Below are positions 1 through 12,249 of a stretch of DNA of 64,000 nucleotides, one piece after another. Below the pieces are notes generated by a model. The model worked only from the letters and a program-made list of their open reading frames with translations, was not told where the DNA came from and did no database searches. How positions within the stretch are numbered: the stretch's first letter is position 1; every line of letters begins with the position of its first letter. The position numbers were made by a program, and so were the translations under genes. Location: the NCBI RefSeq assembly GCF_963259705.1, contig NC_081844.1:28412294-28476293 (forward strand), read 5' to 3'. Origin of the DNA: Myotis daubentonii. Its lineage: Eukaryota > Chordata > Mammalia > Chiroptera > Vespertilionidae.

Positions 1-2493
1 GCATCTCTCGGATGATTAGTGACTTTGAGCATGTTTTCATATGTCTCTTGGCTTTCTGAATGTCCTCTTTTGAAAGGTGTCTATTTAGGTCCTTTGCCCA
101 TTTTTTGATTGGATTGTTTATCTTCCTTTTGTTAAGTTGTATGAGTTCCCTATAAATTTTGGAGATTAGGCCCTTATCAGATATGTCATTGGCAAATACG
201 TTTTCCCACACAGTGGGTTTTCTCGTTGTTTTGTTGATGGTTTCTTTTGCTGTGCAGAAGCTTTTTATTTTGATGTAGTCCCATTTGTTCATTTTTTCTT
301 TAGTTTCAAGTGCCCTAGGAGCTGTATCGGTGAAGAAATTGCTTCGGCATATGTCTGAAATTTTCTTGCCTTTGGATTCTTCTAGAATTTTTATGGTATC
401 CTGTCGTACATTTAAGTCCTTTATCCATTTTGAGTTTATTTTTGTATATGGTGTAAGTTGGTGGTCTAGTTTCATTTTCTTGCATATATCTGTCCAATTT
501 TCCCAACACCATTTATTGAAGAGACTATCTTGGCTCCATTGTATGTTCTTGCCTCCTTTGTCAAATATTAATTGAGCATATTGGTTCGGGCCGATTTCTG
601 GGCTCTCTATTCTATTCCATTGATCTGTATGCCTATTCTTGTGCCAGTACCAGGCAGTTTTGAGAACAGTGGCTTTGTAATACAACTTGATATCTGGTAT
701 TGAGATCCCACCTACTTTGTTCTTTTTCAGGATTGCTGCAGCTATTCGGGGTCTTTTTTTATTCCAGATGAATTTTTGGAGAGTTCGTTCTAGATCTCTG
801 AAGTATGCCGTTGGTATTTTAATGGGAAGTGCGTTGAATTTATAGATTGCTTTGGGTAGTATGGACATTTTGATGATGTTGATTCTACCAATCCATGAAC
901 ACGGTATGTTCTTCCATCTGTTTATGTCTTCCTCTATGTCTTTTTTCAACGTCCTGTAGTTTTCTGAGTAGAGGTCTTTTACCTCTTTAGTTAAGTTTAT
1001 TCCTAGGTAGCTTAATTTTTTTGGTGCAATGGTAAACGGGATTGTTTTTATAATCTCTCTTTCTGAAAGTTCACTATTGGTGTATAGAAATGCCTCAGAT
1101 TTCTTGGGGTTAATTTTGTATCCTGCTACAGTGCCAAATTCATGTATTAAGTCTAGTAGCTTTTTGATGGAATCTCTAGGGTTTTGTATGTATAATATCA
1201 TGTCGTCTGCAAATAAGGACAGTTTTACTTCCTCTTTTCCAATTTGGATGCCTTTTATTTCTTCTTCTTGCCGAATTGCAATGGCTAACACCTCCAGTAC
1301 TATGTTGAACAGGAGTGGTGAGAGGGGGCATCCCTGTCTTGTTCCTGTTCTTAGGGGAAATGGTGTTAGTTTTTGTCCGTTGAGTATGATGTTGGCTGTG
1401 GGCCTGTCATATATGGCTTTTATTATGTTGAGGTATGATCCTTCTACTCCCACCTTGCTGAGAGTTTTTATCAAAAATGGGTGTTGAATTTTGTCAAATG
1501 CTTTTTCTGCATCAATTGATATGACCATGTGGTTTTTTTCTTTCAATTTGTTTATGTGATGTATCACGTTTATTGATTTGCGGATATTGTACCATCCTTG
1601 CATCCCTGGGATAAATCCTACTTGGTCATGGTGTATGATCTTTCTGATGTACTGCTGGATCCGATTTGCTAAGATTTTGTTGAGGATTTTGGCATCTATG
1701 TTCATGAGGGATATTGGCCTGTAATTCTCTTTCATTGTGTTGTCTTTACCTGGTTTTGGTATTAGGGTGATGCTGGCTTCATAGAATGAGCTTGGAAGTG
1801 TTCCTTCCTCTTGGATTTTTTGTAGTAGTCTGAGGAGGATAGGTTTTAGTTCTTCCTTGAATGTTTGGTAAAACTCCCCTGTGAAGCCGTCTGGTCCTGG
1901 GCTTTTGTTTGATGGAAGCTTTTTGATGACTGCTTCAATTTCTTCCATAGTTATTGGCCTGTTGAGATTTTTAGATTCTTCCTGATTGAGTTTTGGAATG
2001 TTGTATTTTTCTAGGAATGTGTCCATTTCCTCCAGGTTGTCTAGTTTGTTGGAGTAAAGCTGTCCATAGTATTTTTTAACAATCATTTGTATTTCTGTGG
2101 TGTCTATTGTTATTTCGCCTCTATTGTTTCTGATTTTATTTATTTGGGTCCTCTCTCTCTGCTTCTTGGTGAGTCTGGCTAGAGGTTTGTCAATCTTGTT
2201 TATCCTTTCAAAGAACCAGCTCTTGGTTTCATTGATTTTCTGTATTGTTTTTTTGGTCTCTATGTCATTTATTTCTGCTCTAATCTTTATTATCTCCTTC
2301 CTTCTGCTCACTCTGGGGTTTTCTTGTTGCTCTCTTTCTAATTCTTTGAGTTGTAGAGTTAGATGATTTACTACCATTTTTTCTTGTTTTTTGAGATAGG
2401 CCTGTAGAGCTATAAACTTCCCTCTCAGGACTGCTTTCAATGTGTCCCATAGGTTTTGGATTGTTGTGTTTTCATTGTCATTAGTTTCCAGGA
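1..2493 (-). mobile_element. L1 LINE fragment, ORF2 region (antisense)
   Basis: Read on the minus strand this is L1 ORF2 from just after the endonuclease region (near 2493) through reverse transcriptase to close to the ORF2 C-terminus, leaving the window at base 1. The reverse-transcriptase catalytic motif FADD is encoded at 1202-1213 (minus), followed by M-I-L-Y-I. The reading frame is cut into pieces; the longest pieces are only tens of residues, so the copy is dead. L1 homology stops near 2493 without a 5' UTR, so the element is 5'-truncated. It supplies no host function. Confidence 0.93.
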
Positions 2494-4217
2494 TGTAAAA
2501 CATAAATTTTAAAGACTTTTTCCTGGAATTACTCAATATGAGTTCAAAACTTTTGTTTGAACAGGATCTGCTACACAGCAACATTCTTATGCTCATCACT
2601 CCACAGTGCAATCATTTGTGTCTCTCTGGTTTCTTCCTCAGTTTGTAGAGTAGACAATAAACACACATTGAATTAAACTAAATGAAACGAAATTAATTGA
2701 AGTCACATCAAATAAGTCTTTCCTCTACAAAAAAAAAAATTGTTTTTTGAGTAATTGTACAGTCCTTACTATGTCCCAAATAATTAGTTTCAATTTTTTC
2801 TCCAAAGTCCCTAATTAATTTCATGATATTATCTTAATACAACACATTGTTATCCCCTGTGTTGATTTTTGTTCACGCAAAAGCAGATGCTGAGCCCAGG
2901 GTTTATGTTTAAATACTTTATTGGACATGGATGTGAGAGAGGGGAACTGATACACAAAAGAAAATATATCAAATGAAACTTGCATTATGGCACCTACCAT
3001 TGTAAATAAACAGAGATTTCATCTCCAGGGGAAATTCTGGTAAATGGTAAAAAACATAAACCTTAGCATTATTCCAGATAAAGGATGAAAGACATGCTAT
3101 CCTCTATACCCCTCCATCAAGAGCTGTCTCTGATAGGACATAATTCCCTGTCTGCTACTACATATTGGGTAACGTTTGTTCCAGCTGGTACTGGATGTTG
3201 GCAGTTATGCAATGGAAATTGTGAGAGGATGTCAGGGAATGTGGGAGGAATCTTAACAGCATGTACTCCTCCATGCTGCCTTGCAGAATCAATTCTGTCA
3301 ACATTCTTCCCCATCAAAAGAATTAGGTTCTAAACATGTTCCACAAATGTGTAACTATTCTTTCTGAGGCATCCCTACAGAGTGCCAGAAAATAACTAAA
3401 TCACCTGAGAAAATAACTCTTATTTTATTGTACTCATTATTACATGGCTTTGGATCTTAGAAGGTGCATATCAACATTGCAATAATGTGAAATATAAGTC
3501 AAATAAAAAAGGAAAGGAAGGAAGGATCACACAAAAAATGACACTTGTCCGTTTTTGAGGCAGTAAATTCCTCTATGTTATCTGAAGAAGCCATCTTTCA
3601 AATCTAGATTCCTACTCTGAACTTGAAAATCACATCACTGTTCCTGTGAAAGGTAGGATAGTAAAGTCAGCTTTCCAAGATGTAGTAGAACTTCAATTCC
3701 GTCACTTCTTTTGAAAAGTAAAGTGAGTGAGAGAAAATATCTCCAAAATGTTTTTAAGATGAAATTAAATGATTCATGTGAAGAAACAAGAAGACTCCTG
3801 ATAGCATTATCATGCTGTTCTGATTACTGTATGATTTTTATATAATTTCATCTGGAAAAAAAAAGGATACAACCTAATTAAGGTGAAGATCAGCAACATA
3901 TAAGGACAACTTTTTGGAAAACTAAGTCAGCAATTGATATGATAAGTGTTTTAAGTTTAAAGTGAGAAATCTTAAGAAGAGCTGCAGGAATGCTGACCAA
4001 ACATGGAACAGTGTAGACTGCATATAAGGAAGAAAAGTAAAAAAGGAACTTCTGAGAAAAACTAATACAAAAGCAAACAAAAGCAAAATCACACATGCCT
4101 TGGAAATAGAAGAAATCAAGCCTGTCTTTCAGGAGTGAAAAAGAACCAGATATTTAAATTTGCAACATTTACCTTTGGGCCCCACTGTGTGCCTTTAGGT
4201 CTGAGGCCAGAGGTCCA
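2494..4217. other. intergenic, 3' side of OR-a, nothing recognised
   Basis: AT-rich single-copy-looking DNA. I find no open frame with protein character, no RNA gene and no repeat I can name. Short open frames at 3085-3333 and 3890-4119 lack any recognisable domain. Confidence 0.5.
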
Positions 4218-5156
4218 TCACAGACAAGGTGTGACTGGGTTGAAGAGCCTTCTCAGAGCCCCCTTCATATCCTTGTTCCTCAGGCTGTAGATGAACGGGT
4301 TCAGCATGGGGGTGACCACGGTGTACATGACTGAGGCAATTGAGTTCTGTAGGGACGAATGGGTCAGAGCAGAACTGAGGTGGACCCCCAGGCCTGTCAC
4401 ATAGAACAAGGAGACCACAGAGAGGTGAGAGCCACAGGTGGAAAATGCTTTGTATTTCCCTCCTGCAGAGGATATTCTCATTAAAGAGGCAACAATCCTA
4501 GAGTAAGAAAACAGAATTCCTGTGAGAGGAAACACACCCAGGAGGGCGGTAGCCACATTCAAGACAATGTTATTGATGAGGGTGTCAGAGCAGGCCACCT
4601 TGAGGATCTGAGTCAGTTCACAGAAAAAATGTGGGATTTTAGTGCCGACGCAGAAGGTCAGCCGCCTCATCAGTAGAATATGAAGCAGGGAGACCCAGAA
4701 AATGATGAGCCAAGATATCAGAACCAGAATGCCACAGAAGCGTGGGTTCATGATGACCATGTAGTACAGGGGTTGACAGATGGCCACATACCGGTCATAG
4801 GCCATCACAGTCAGGAGGAAGCTGTCCATTCCAGCAAATATCATAACAAAATACACCTGAATGAGGCACCCAATGTAGGAGATGTTTTTGCTCTGTGCCT
4901 GGACATTCACCAGCATCTTTGGGACCGTGGCGGAGGTGAAACAGATTTCAATAAAGGACAGGTTGGAGAGGAAGAAATACATGGGGGTGTGGAGGTGGGA
5001 GTCAGAGCTGATGGCCACAATGATGAGCAGGTTTCCAAGCACAGTGAACAGGTACATGCACAGGAACACTCCACAGAGGAGGGGCTGCAGTTTCGGGTCA
5101 TCTGAGAGACCCAGGAGCAGGAATTGTGACACTTCTGTGTGGTTTTCTGCTTCCAT
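4218..5156 (-). CDS. OR-a: olfactory receptor, family 7-like, intact (312 aa)
   Basis: This is a seven-transmembrane odorant receptor that should couple to the olfactory G protein in cilia of sensory neurons. The 312-residue frame has the full class II OR signature: N-glycosylation site N-H-T at residues 5-7, GN in TM1 (41-42), [10 protein letters not shown] (58-67), the TM3 cysteine at 97, [10 protein letters not shown] (118-127), SYSR in TM5 (217-220), [10 protein letters not shown] (236-245) and [12 protein letters not shown] in TM7 (283-294). The start at M-E-A-E-N-H-T matches the usual OR length. The start also lies 13 bases after a plausible 3' splice acceptor (pyrimidine-rich, ending AAG near 5170), so the coding exon probably follows a non-coding exon. 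Family 7 is inferred from the N-terminus and TM7 wording; the subfamily is not resolved. No frameshift or stop is seen. The ligand is unknown. Confidence 0.95.
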   Translation of the reverse strand: MEAENHTEVSQFLLLGLSDDPKLQPLLCGVFLCMYLFTVLGNLLIIVAISSDSHLHTPMYFFLSNLSFIEICFTSATVPKMLVNVQAQSKNISYIGCLIQVYFVMIFAGMDSFLLTVMAYDRYVAICQPLYYMVIMNPRFCGILVLISWLIIFWVSLLHILLMRRLTFCVGTKIPHFFCELTQILKVACSDTLINNIVLNVATALLGVFPLTGILFSYSRIVASLMRISSAGGKYKAFSTCGSHLSVVSLFYVTGLGVHLSSALTHSSLQNSIASVMYTVVTPMLNPFIYSLRNKDMKGALRRLFNPVTPCL

Positions 5157-5790
5157 GCAGCTGGTTTATCTTATGAAGAAGGAGACAAAAGCAACATTCA
5201 GTAAACAGCCAAAAGGCATCTCAGCTATCAGCACCTTTCGATTTCACCATGGTGTGGGCATCGTTCATGATCTGGTAGTCATTTCAATGCTAGTCATTCA
5301 CTCATTTACGTGGTTACCCAATTTTATTTTAAATGATGTAATTGTGAAGATTATCTTTACTTTAGCAGAAGTCTTTCTCTTTTTATCTTCAACTCGCTGG
5401 TTCTAATTCACTTATTGAAATCTATGGACATAAACCAATTTCTTCCTTCATACCAGCCTTCCAAAATAACTAAAGATATTTAAGGTGCTTATTTTGATAA
5501 TCTCCATACTACTTTCATTTCATACTAGTGATTAAAACATGTGTTTTCAACTCAAACAACCTTAGTTTTGTCACCTGATGCTTTATATTGATGTCACAGC
5601 TAACTCTCTTATGTGCCTTATTGTGTTTCTAAAAATGTGGTTTCTGCTATTACCATTTTTAGAGGTAATAAAATGCCTTTAATCACAGTAAGATCTTTCT
5701 AAGTTATAGCTATTATTATCATTATTAACCTATTCTTTCATTATAATTATTTTTTAGATATAACTGTTCTAAAGTACAGTATACAGCTGT
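5157..5790. other. upstream flank of OR-a
   Basis: This is the presumed intron and 5' flank of OR-a. Apart from the splice-acceptor-like tract at 5169-5190 (minus sense) I see no promoter element, repeat or gene that I can support. Confidence 0.4.
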
Positions 5791-5799
5791 GATTTAGAA

Positions 5800-6020
5800 A
5801 TAGGATGTGAGTCAGACTTCCTGGAACAGAACTTGGTCTACCATGTTACATCTCTGTGACCTTGAAGAAGTTATTTAATCTCCCTCAGCTACAGATACTT
5901 CACCTCCACAATGAGAGCATTAAATATTCCTTACATTGTAGGACAGATGTGTGATTAAATGATATGATGGATAATATTTTTCTAGGGTAGTTCCTGAGAT
6001 ATACACTAGATATGTGATAA
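5800..6020 (+). repeat. MIR SINE fragment
   Basis: Matches the order of the mammalian-wide MIR core: a GTGACCTTG..AAGTTATTTAATCTC-like block near 5855-5885, then a block with an A-rich remnant of the 'count of cases' region, then TTAAATGATATGATG. It is well decayed. The following 6021-6450 is host sequence with no recognised feature. Confidence 0.6.
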
Positions 6021-6532
6021 CTGTGAATTACTGTTCTTAACATCACAATAAAGCTGTCTTACATGGTAATCATTTTTAGTATTTCTCTTAAACTTGGGCA
6101 GTCATCATTGTAAACACGACAGATCTATTGTTATTATTTTTTTATCACAACACAGCACTTCTAATTAATGAAGATCCTGATAGCTTCCTATTTCAGAGAC
6201 TTCCTGCCAAGTGGATTCTTCCAAGAAGAGGAAGATGCACATTGACTACGTAGATAATAGGGGGAAACAGAAGCACACTACCATCATAATAAAATGGAAA
6301 GCATGCGTGAGTGCATGAGCTCATTTGTACATGCTCTCAAGTGGAGATGTGTTGCATTCAAATCAGTGGCATGAACTGAAAAAAATTAACATATTTTATT
6401 AAGAAATATTCAAAGTGTTTATATATGAAATCATCCTAAAAATCCAAAGGCAACTTAAATATTTGAAAATAACAAGGCAACAAGCCAAATGGAATAAGAT
6501 ATTTGCAAATAATACTTCCAATAAGGGGCTAA

Positions 6533-6741
6533 TCTATAATAATAAAAGCATAATATGCTAGACTGGATGGCCTTCCGGATGACCTTTTGGACAAAGCCGG
6601 GGCTGTGAGGGAAGCCTGGGTCCCAAGTGCCTGTAGGCGGCCAGGAGAAGCCTGGGTCCCAGGTGCCAGAGGGAAGCCAGTGCCAGCAGCTGGGAGAAGG
6701 AAGGCCTACTCTTGCACGAAAGTCATGCATTCGGCCTCTAG
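6533..6741 (+). mobile_element. Helitron unit Heli-1 (non-autonomous, 209 bp)
   Basis: Begins TCTATAATAATAAAAG after an A and ends GGCCTCTAG at 6741, preceded by an imperfect hairpin (TGCACGAAAGTCATGCA). These are Helitron termini: 5' TC, 3' hairpin, CTRR. There is no coding content. Its 5' end resembles that of Heli-5 (36836). It abuts Heli-2 with no base between them. Confidence 0.85.
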
Positions 6742-7047
6742 TCCTATATAACAAAAGGCTAATATGCAAATCGACCGAATGGCGGAATAACCGGTCACTA
6801 TGAAGTGCACTGACTACCAGGAGGAAGACACCCAATGCAAGAGCTATCCCCAGATGGTCACAGCCAGAAGCTGGGCTCACACCTGGAAAGCACAGTAGTG
6901 GTGGTGAGAGCCTCTCCTGCCTCCACAGCAGTGCTAAGGAACCCTAAGCTGGCAGTTGGACATCCCCTGAGGGGTGCCAGACTATGAGAGGGTCAGGCCA
7001 TGCTGAGGGACCCCCCTGTGCATGAATGTTGTGCACCTGTCCTCTAG
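6742..7047 (+). mobile_element. Helitron unit Heli-2 (non-autonomous, 306 bp)
   Basis: Begins TCCTATATAACAAAAGG directly after the CTAG of Heli-1 and ends CCTCTAG at 7047, followed by the expected T. A hairpin (GTGCATGAATGTTGTGCAC) lies about ten bases before the end. The target site in the L1 is an A-T junction (6532/7048), so the pair sits in a single target. Confidence 0.87.
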
Positions 7048-7121
7048 TATCCAATATATATAAAGAACCCATACAACTCAAAATTAAGAAAACAAACAGT
7101 TCAATTAAAAAGTAGGTAAAG

Positions 7122-9293
7122 GGGAGAAACCAACATGGCGGCATAGGTAAACACCGGAGTTTGCTGCCTCTAACAACCACTTCCTAAATACAACTAAAGG
7201 ACGGAACAGACATCATCCAGAACCACAGGAAGGCTGGATGAGTGGAAATTCTACAACCAGAAGGACAGAGTAAAGCATACCGAGACTAAGAGGAGGGGCA
7301 GTGCGGAAGTAAAATACTAAGGTACAGAGGCGCACACAGAGCGGGCTGGTGGCTGAGGGCACAGTTGTCGTTTTCAATCGGGAGGGAGTCTCAGGCTCTG
7401 AGCTCCAGTTGCGGGCGAGTCTCTGGGGACCCAGACTCATACGGGAGAAGTGGAACTGTCTGGCATCGGTCAGAACTTGAGGGCAGTTTTCTCTCGGAGG
7501 GGCTTGCAGCGATTACCGGGACATTGAGAAGCAGAGCCTCTGAAGACAGCCATAACTGCTAGCCCTGCCCTGTTGATCCTATGGGACCCGCCCCGCCCAA
7601 GCCCTGCAGGGAGGCTTTTGCTGGATAGCCTAAGGCAGAGGCTAGATTAGCACCTCCTTAGAGATCCAGGAGCCGGTGTACCCAGAGGTCAGAGTGGGAC
7701 CATCCAGTTTGCAGCTCCATGGAAACATAAAGGACACACTCAGGGGGCAGACTCAGTGAGCACCAAAGCCCCATTGAAGCAAGTCTTGCCCTGGAGGGAT
7801 GTCTCCAGCACAGAAGTTCTCCCATTGCAGACACAGCTGATTCTCACAGCCAATTGGCCTGGAGGTCAATTCCTCCCAGTGATACCTACAACAATCAAGG
7901 CTTAACTACAACAACACTGTGCACAAAGACCACAAGGGGGTGCACCAAAAGTGTCCTCCTCAGGTAATTGGGGAGGCTGAACCACTGGGCCCTAGAGGAC
8001 ACTTAGCACAGAAAACCACTTTATCAACACAGAGAAGCATAAAAAATGCAGAGACAAAGAAAAAGGACACAAATGACAGAAATGGAGGAGAGTAAAGTAC
8101 TGGATATAGAGTTCAAAGCCACACTTTTAAGATTTTTCAAGAATTTTCTAGAAACTGCCGATAAACTTAATGAGACCTACAAGAAATCTAATGAGACCCT
8201 TGAGGTTGTGATAAAGGACCAACTAGAAATTAAGCATACACTGACTGAAATAAAGAATATTATACAGACTCCCAACAGCAGACTAGAGGATTGCAAGAAT
8301 CAAGTCAAAGATTTGGAATGCGAAGAAGCAAAAAACACCCAACCGGAAAAGCAAAATGAAAAAGGAATCCGAAAATACGAAGATAGTGTAAGGAGCCTCT
8401 GGGACAGCTTCAAAAATACCAACATCCAAATTATAGGGGTGCCAGAAGAAGAGAGAGAGCAAGATATTGAAAACCTATTTGAAGAAATAATGACAGAAAA
8501 CTTCCCCTACCTGGTCAAAGAAATAGACTTACAAGTCCAGTAAGCACAGAGAACCCCAAACAAAAGGAATCCAAAGAGGACCACACCAAGACACATCATC
8601 ATTAAAATGCCAAGAGCAAAAGACAAAGAGAGAATCTTAAAAGCAGCAAGAGAAAGAAAGTCAGTTACCTACAAGGGAGTACCCATACGACTGTCAGCTG
8701 ATTTCTCAACAGAAACTTTTCAGGCCAGAAGGGAATGGCAAGAAATATTCAAAGTGATGAATAGCAAGAACCTACAACCAAGATTACTTTATCCAGCAAA
8801 GTTATCATTCAGAATTGAAGGTCAGATAAAGAGCTTCACAGATAAGGAAAAGCTAAAGGAGTTCTTCACCACCAAACCAGGATTATATGAAATGCTGAAA
8901 GGTATCCTTTAAGAAGAGGAAGAAGAAGAAAAAGGTAAAGATACAAATTATGAACAACAAATACACATCTATCAACAAGTGAATCTGAAAATCAAGTGAA
9001 TAATCTGATGAACAGAATGAACTGGTGATTATAATAGAATCAGGGGCATAGAAAGGGAATGGACTGACTATTCTTGGGGGGGAAAGGGGTGTGGGAGATG
9101 CGTGAAGAGACTGGACAAAAATCGTGCACCTATGGATGAGGACAGTGGGTGGGGAGTGAGGGAGGAGGGTGGGGTGGGAACTGGGTGGAGGGGAGTTATG
9201 GGGGGTAAAAACAGGAACAAATGTAATTATCTGAACAATAAAGATTTAATTAATCAAAAAAAAAATAAAAACCAAAAAAAAATAATAATAAAT
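7122..9293 (+). mobile_element. HAL1-A: ORF1-only LINE (half-L1-like), complete
   Basis: Complete insertion bounded by the exact 15-bp duplication AAAAAGTAGGTAAAG at 7107-7121 and 9294-9308. It has a 5' UTR of about 920 bp, one ORF1-like frame (8046-8912, interrupted), a G-rich 3' UTR (about 8913-9250) and an A-rich tail. There is no ORF2. This is the half-L1 (HAL1) organisation. The 5' end keeps a degraded YY1-like box (CATGGCGGC). It is older than copies B and C because ORF1 is broken. Confidence 0.88.
8046..8912 (+). pseudogene. L1 ORF1p-like gene of HAL1-A, interrupted by one stop
   Basis: ORF1p is the RNA-binding chaperone of LINE retrotransposons. The frame would be 288 codons, the same length as copy D. 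A TAA at 8541-8543 ends the first part after 165 residues; the frame continues and reopens at 8607 as 101 residues. The N-terminal half is charged and coiled-coil-like. The RRM-like part contains N-I-Q-I-I-G-V-P-E at about residues 130-140. The C-terminal domain ends E-M-L-K-G-I-L. The N-terminus retains the E-E-S-K-V-L-D block that copies B and C lack. I do not expect a functional product. Confidence 0.85.
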
Positions 9294-9572
9294 AAAAAGT
9301 AGGTAAAGAATCCAAACAGACATGTTCCCAAGAAGACATACAGATAGTCAACTGACCTATGATAAAATGTTCAACTTCACTGTTTATAGGGGAAATGCAA
9401 ATCAAAACTACAATGAGATACCAACTCACACCTGTTAAAATGGCTATTAGCAGTAAGACAAGAAATAAGTTTTTGAGAGGATGTAGAGGAGAAAAGGTAA
9501 CCTTTGAGGGAATGAAAATTGATGTAGCCTCTATGGAAATAATATGAAGGTTCACTAAAAAATGAAGAATAG

Positions 9573-9601
9573 TGCTCGCTTCGGCAGCACATATACTAAA
9601 A
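9573..9601 (+). pseudogene. U6 snRNA 5'-fragment retroinsertion
   Basis: GTGCTCGCTTCGGCAGCAC, then ATATACTAAAA, is the first ~29 nt of U6 spliceosomal RNA as I know it. The U6 start is counted from 9572, whose G overlaps the duplication. It is followed only by A residues and then by a second copy of the flank: AAAAAATGAAGAATAG occurs at 9557-9572 and 9602-9617 (16 bp exact). This shows L1-type retrotransposition of a 3'-truncated U6. It lacks the rest of the RNA and is not a functional gene. Confidence 0.88.
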
Positions 9602-10305
9602 AAAAAATGAAGAATAGATTACCTTATCACCCAGAAATTCCTCTTCTGTATATCTACCCAAAAATTTTGAAAACACTTATTTGTAAAGATACGTGCATGT
9701 ACTTTATGCTTAATGCAGCATTATTCACAATAACCAAGACATGGGAACAACCTAGGTGTTATTCGACGGATGATTGGATAAAAAGGATGTGGCACATACA
9801 CACTAACAAGAAAAAAAATACACTGCTCATCAAAAGATGAAATACTGCCATTTGTGACAACATGGATGGATCTTGAGAATATCATGCTAAGTGAAACAAG
9901 TTAAAAGGAAAAGGACAAGAACCATATAATTTTATTTGTATGTCATATAGAAAACAGAAATCAACAAATCAACAGACAAAACAAACTCATAGAAGTAGAC
10001 AATAGTATGGTGGTTACCAGAGGGTAAGTGTATTTGGGGGGTAGGATAAAAACAGTAAAAAGGGTCAAATATATAGTGATGGAATAAGATATACAGGTGA
10101 CATATTATAAATTTGTACACCTAAATCTTATACAATGTTATCCCAATAAATTTAATTTTAAAATGAAAGTAAATAAAGGTTTACATTCTGAATGATAAAA
10201 AGTTTCACTATTACTAAAGTTTAGAGAATACTAATTAATTAAGGAGAGAAAAAAAATCACTGATGACCCATTTGATTTGGGGAATTGGTAGAAAAGGCTT
10301 CTCTG

Positions 10306-10383
10306 TGAAGCAGGGCAATGAGGGACATCTGTAATATCCTCAATAGTAAAGATAAATCAATTTTAAAAAATAATTAAAAAAAT
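10306..10383 (+). mobile_element. very short L1 3'-tail insertion (78 bp)
   Basis: An extremely 5'-truncated LINE tail (GACATCTGTAATATCCTCAATAGTAAA followed by an A-rich stretch). It is bounded by the exact 14-bp duplication AAAAGGCTTCTCTG at 10292-10305 and 10384-10397. Confidence 0.8.
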
Positions 10384-10397
10384 AAAAGGCTTCTCTG

Positions 10398-12231
10398 AAA
10401 TAAAAATACTTGAGCTGTGAGAGGAAAGATGGGTAATTGTGAATTAGGAGAAATTTAAAAAGGGCAAGCATTGGGGGCTAAGAGAACAGAAAAACCAGTT
10501 GTACTTGTCTTGGTGAGCTTGGTAACAGAAGTGATTTGAGAGACTGGTGAGATAACGAACAGCTAATTGGGGTCAGGATGGACAGAGTATGTGAAGCCCA
10601 CAGTTTGAGCAACCAGTACTATTCTTTAAAGTGCCTCTCATGTTGGTAATTTTATGATCATTTGTGGGTTAGAAATTGTAATTGTTTTTGCTTACCATGG
10701 TCAGTCGTTCCAGGGATCTATCTGGTGCCTGGCATATAGTAGATGCTCAACGTATACAAATGTTAGGCATATAATAAAATTTGAGACCAAAGTGTCAACT
10801 ATAACACACAAAAAGAAATCTTCAAAGCTCTTTCTAAATAAGGAAACCAATGGCAATTTCTTAACTTAATAAAGAATAGTTGTTTTAAAACTGCAGACAA
10901 CAGAATATTCTACATTACTCACTAAAACATTTGGGTTAAATTTATGAAGAGACCAAGGAAGTCAACTCATTGATATTCAATCACTTGATATTCTGCTGAG
11001 ACAAGTAAGATGAGGAAAGAAAATTAGCCTGAATACTGAACATCAGACATAATTACCTTATTTGTAGATACTATTGTGGACACTAAGGTGAAACAACAAC
11101 ATCAATATAGAATGATTACGTGGTATTAGTGAGTCAGATCTGCTGCAAAAAGGTTAGGAAATGCAATAAAGATACCCAATCACATTAGGAACAAAATAGA
11201 CAATACCTTATCAGAGTAGATATTCAGTGAGTAGTTAATGAATAAATGATTGAAAACAAACAAATCAAGAGAAGTCTACAATTATGGAAAAGAGGTGGAG
11301 ATCCTATGGAAAACAATTATTTTTATAGAGACCTCTAGATTCCAAAAAGAGAGAGGACAGAACAAAGGCTTGAAAAGACAAGGTTTCAGGAGAAATTGAA
11401 GTACCTTCAAAGTACAGGGACTTCATTGTCATAAACTATATACTACAGGACTGTCCCAGTCTAATTATTCCAGAGGTAAAGCCCAGTACCCACTTTGTCT
11501 CATTTCCCTTTCATTCCAACAGCGCTTACTGGATGGAATACAATGACCTTCTCTGCAGGATATCCCTGAAGCTTCCTGTTCTGCAAGGTCTGTCCCTGGG
11601 AAGCCCAATTGAGCTTTTATTTGGCTGGGACCAGAGAATTAAGAAAAATGGCAAAAGGAACACGCTTAAAGTTTCTAGCATCTCCAGGGTTGAATTCTCA
11701 GAGCTCCTCATTAAGTCAATCATTCTAGTGTCTTTTACTCTCCAAGCAATTCAGACCCCATGGGGAGCAAAGATAGCTGATTTTGTGTCTGTACAAACAT
11801 CAGAGGTGGGAGATGAATTTATTTCCTCCAAAGAGAAACAATTATTTCTTCTGTCTGACTTAAAAGTTAGAAGGCATCCCTAAGGAATGTTTAATTGCTC
11901 AGGAACCAAAGCCAGAAACCAACTTTCTGTTTTTCTGTTGAAGAACTTTTGGAGGTCTCATGGATCACTTTCTTTAGAAAAAAAAAGCAGAGTTGTTGAA
12001 TAGTTTGGTTCTGTTGAAAGGACCAACCAAACAAGGGTTGACAAATGTTCTTGACATTAGCTGGTGACAGGGACCCTCTATTGGCATTAATGAGGGCTCC
12101 ACTTATTACCTCTAAATAGAGGGTTGGAGGCAGAAACAATACAGGTGTAGGGGGTTGAAGAATGAGTATTGGGGAAATATAGGTGACAAATATAATCCAC
12201 CTATCATAATTGTGGGAAAGGGGAGGAGAGA
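10398..12231. other. intergenic, few recognisable features
   Basis: No supportable gene. A MIR 3' remnant lies at about 10715-10770 (CTGGTGCCTGGCATATAGTAGATGCTCAA). A 116-residue open frame at 11533-11883 has no recognisable domain and no coding signature. Confidence 0.5.
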
Positions 12232-12249
12232 GTCTAAAGTAGAGGTCCT

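Larger units (their letters stand above)
6450..10160 (+). mobile_element. old L1 LINE, 3' part, host of five later insertions
   Basis: L1 ORF2 3' sequence on the plus strand appears in pieces: about 6450-6532, 7048-7121, 9294-9556 and 9602-10160. The pieces join in the right order, for example ...ATAAGGGGCTAA at 6532 continues as TATCCAATATATATAAAG at 7048. Inserted between them are two tandem Helitrons (6533-7047), HAL1-A (7122-9293) and a U6 fragment (9573-9601). The 3' end near 10160 is AT-rich. The coding frame is destroyed. Confidence 0.85.

Noticed and set aside
1029..1487. 152-codon frame in the first L1
   Set aside because: Shadow of antisense L1 ORF2, whose catalytic FADD codons lie on the other strand at 1202-1213.
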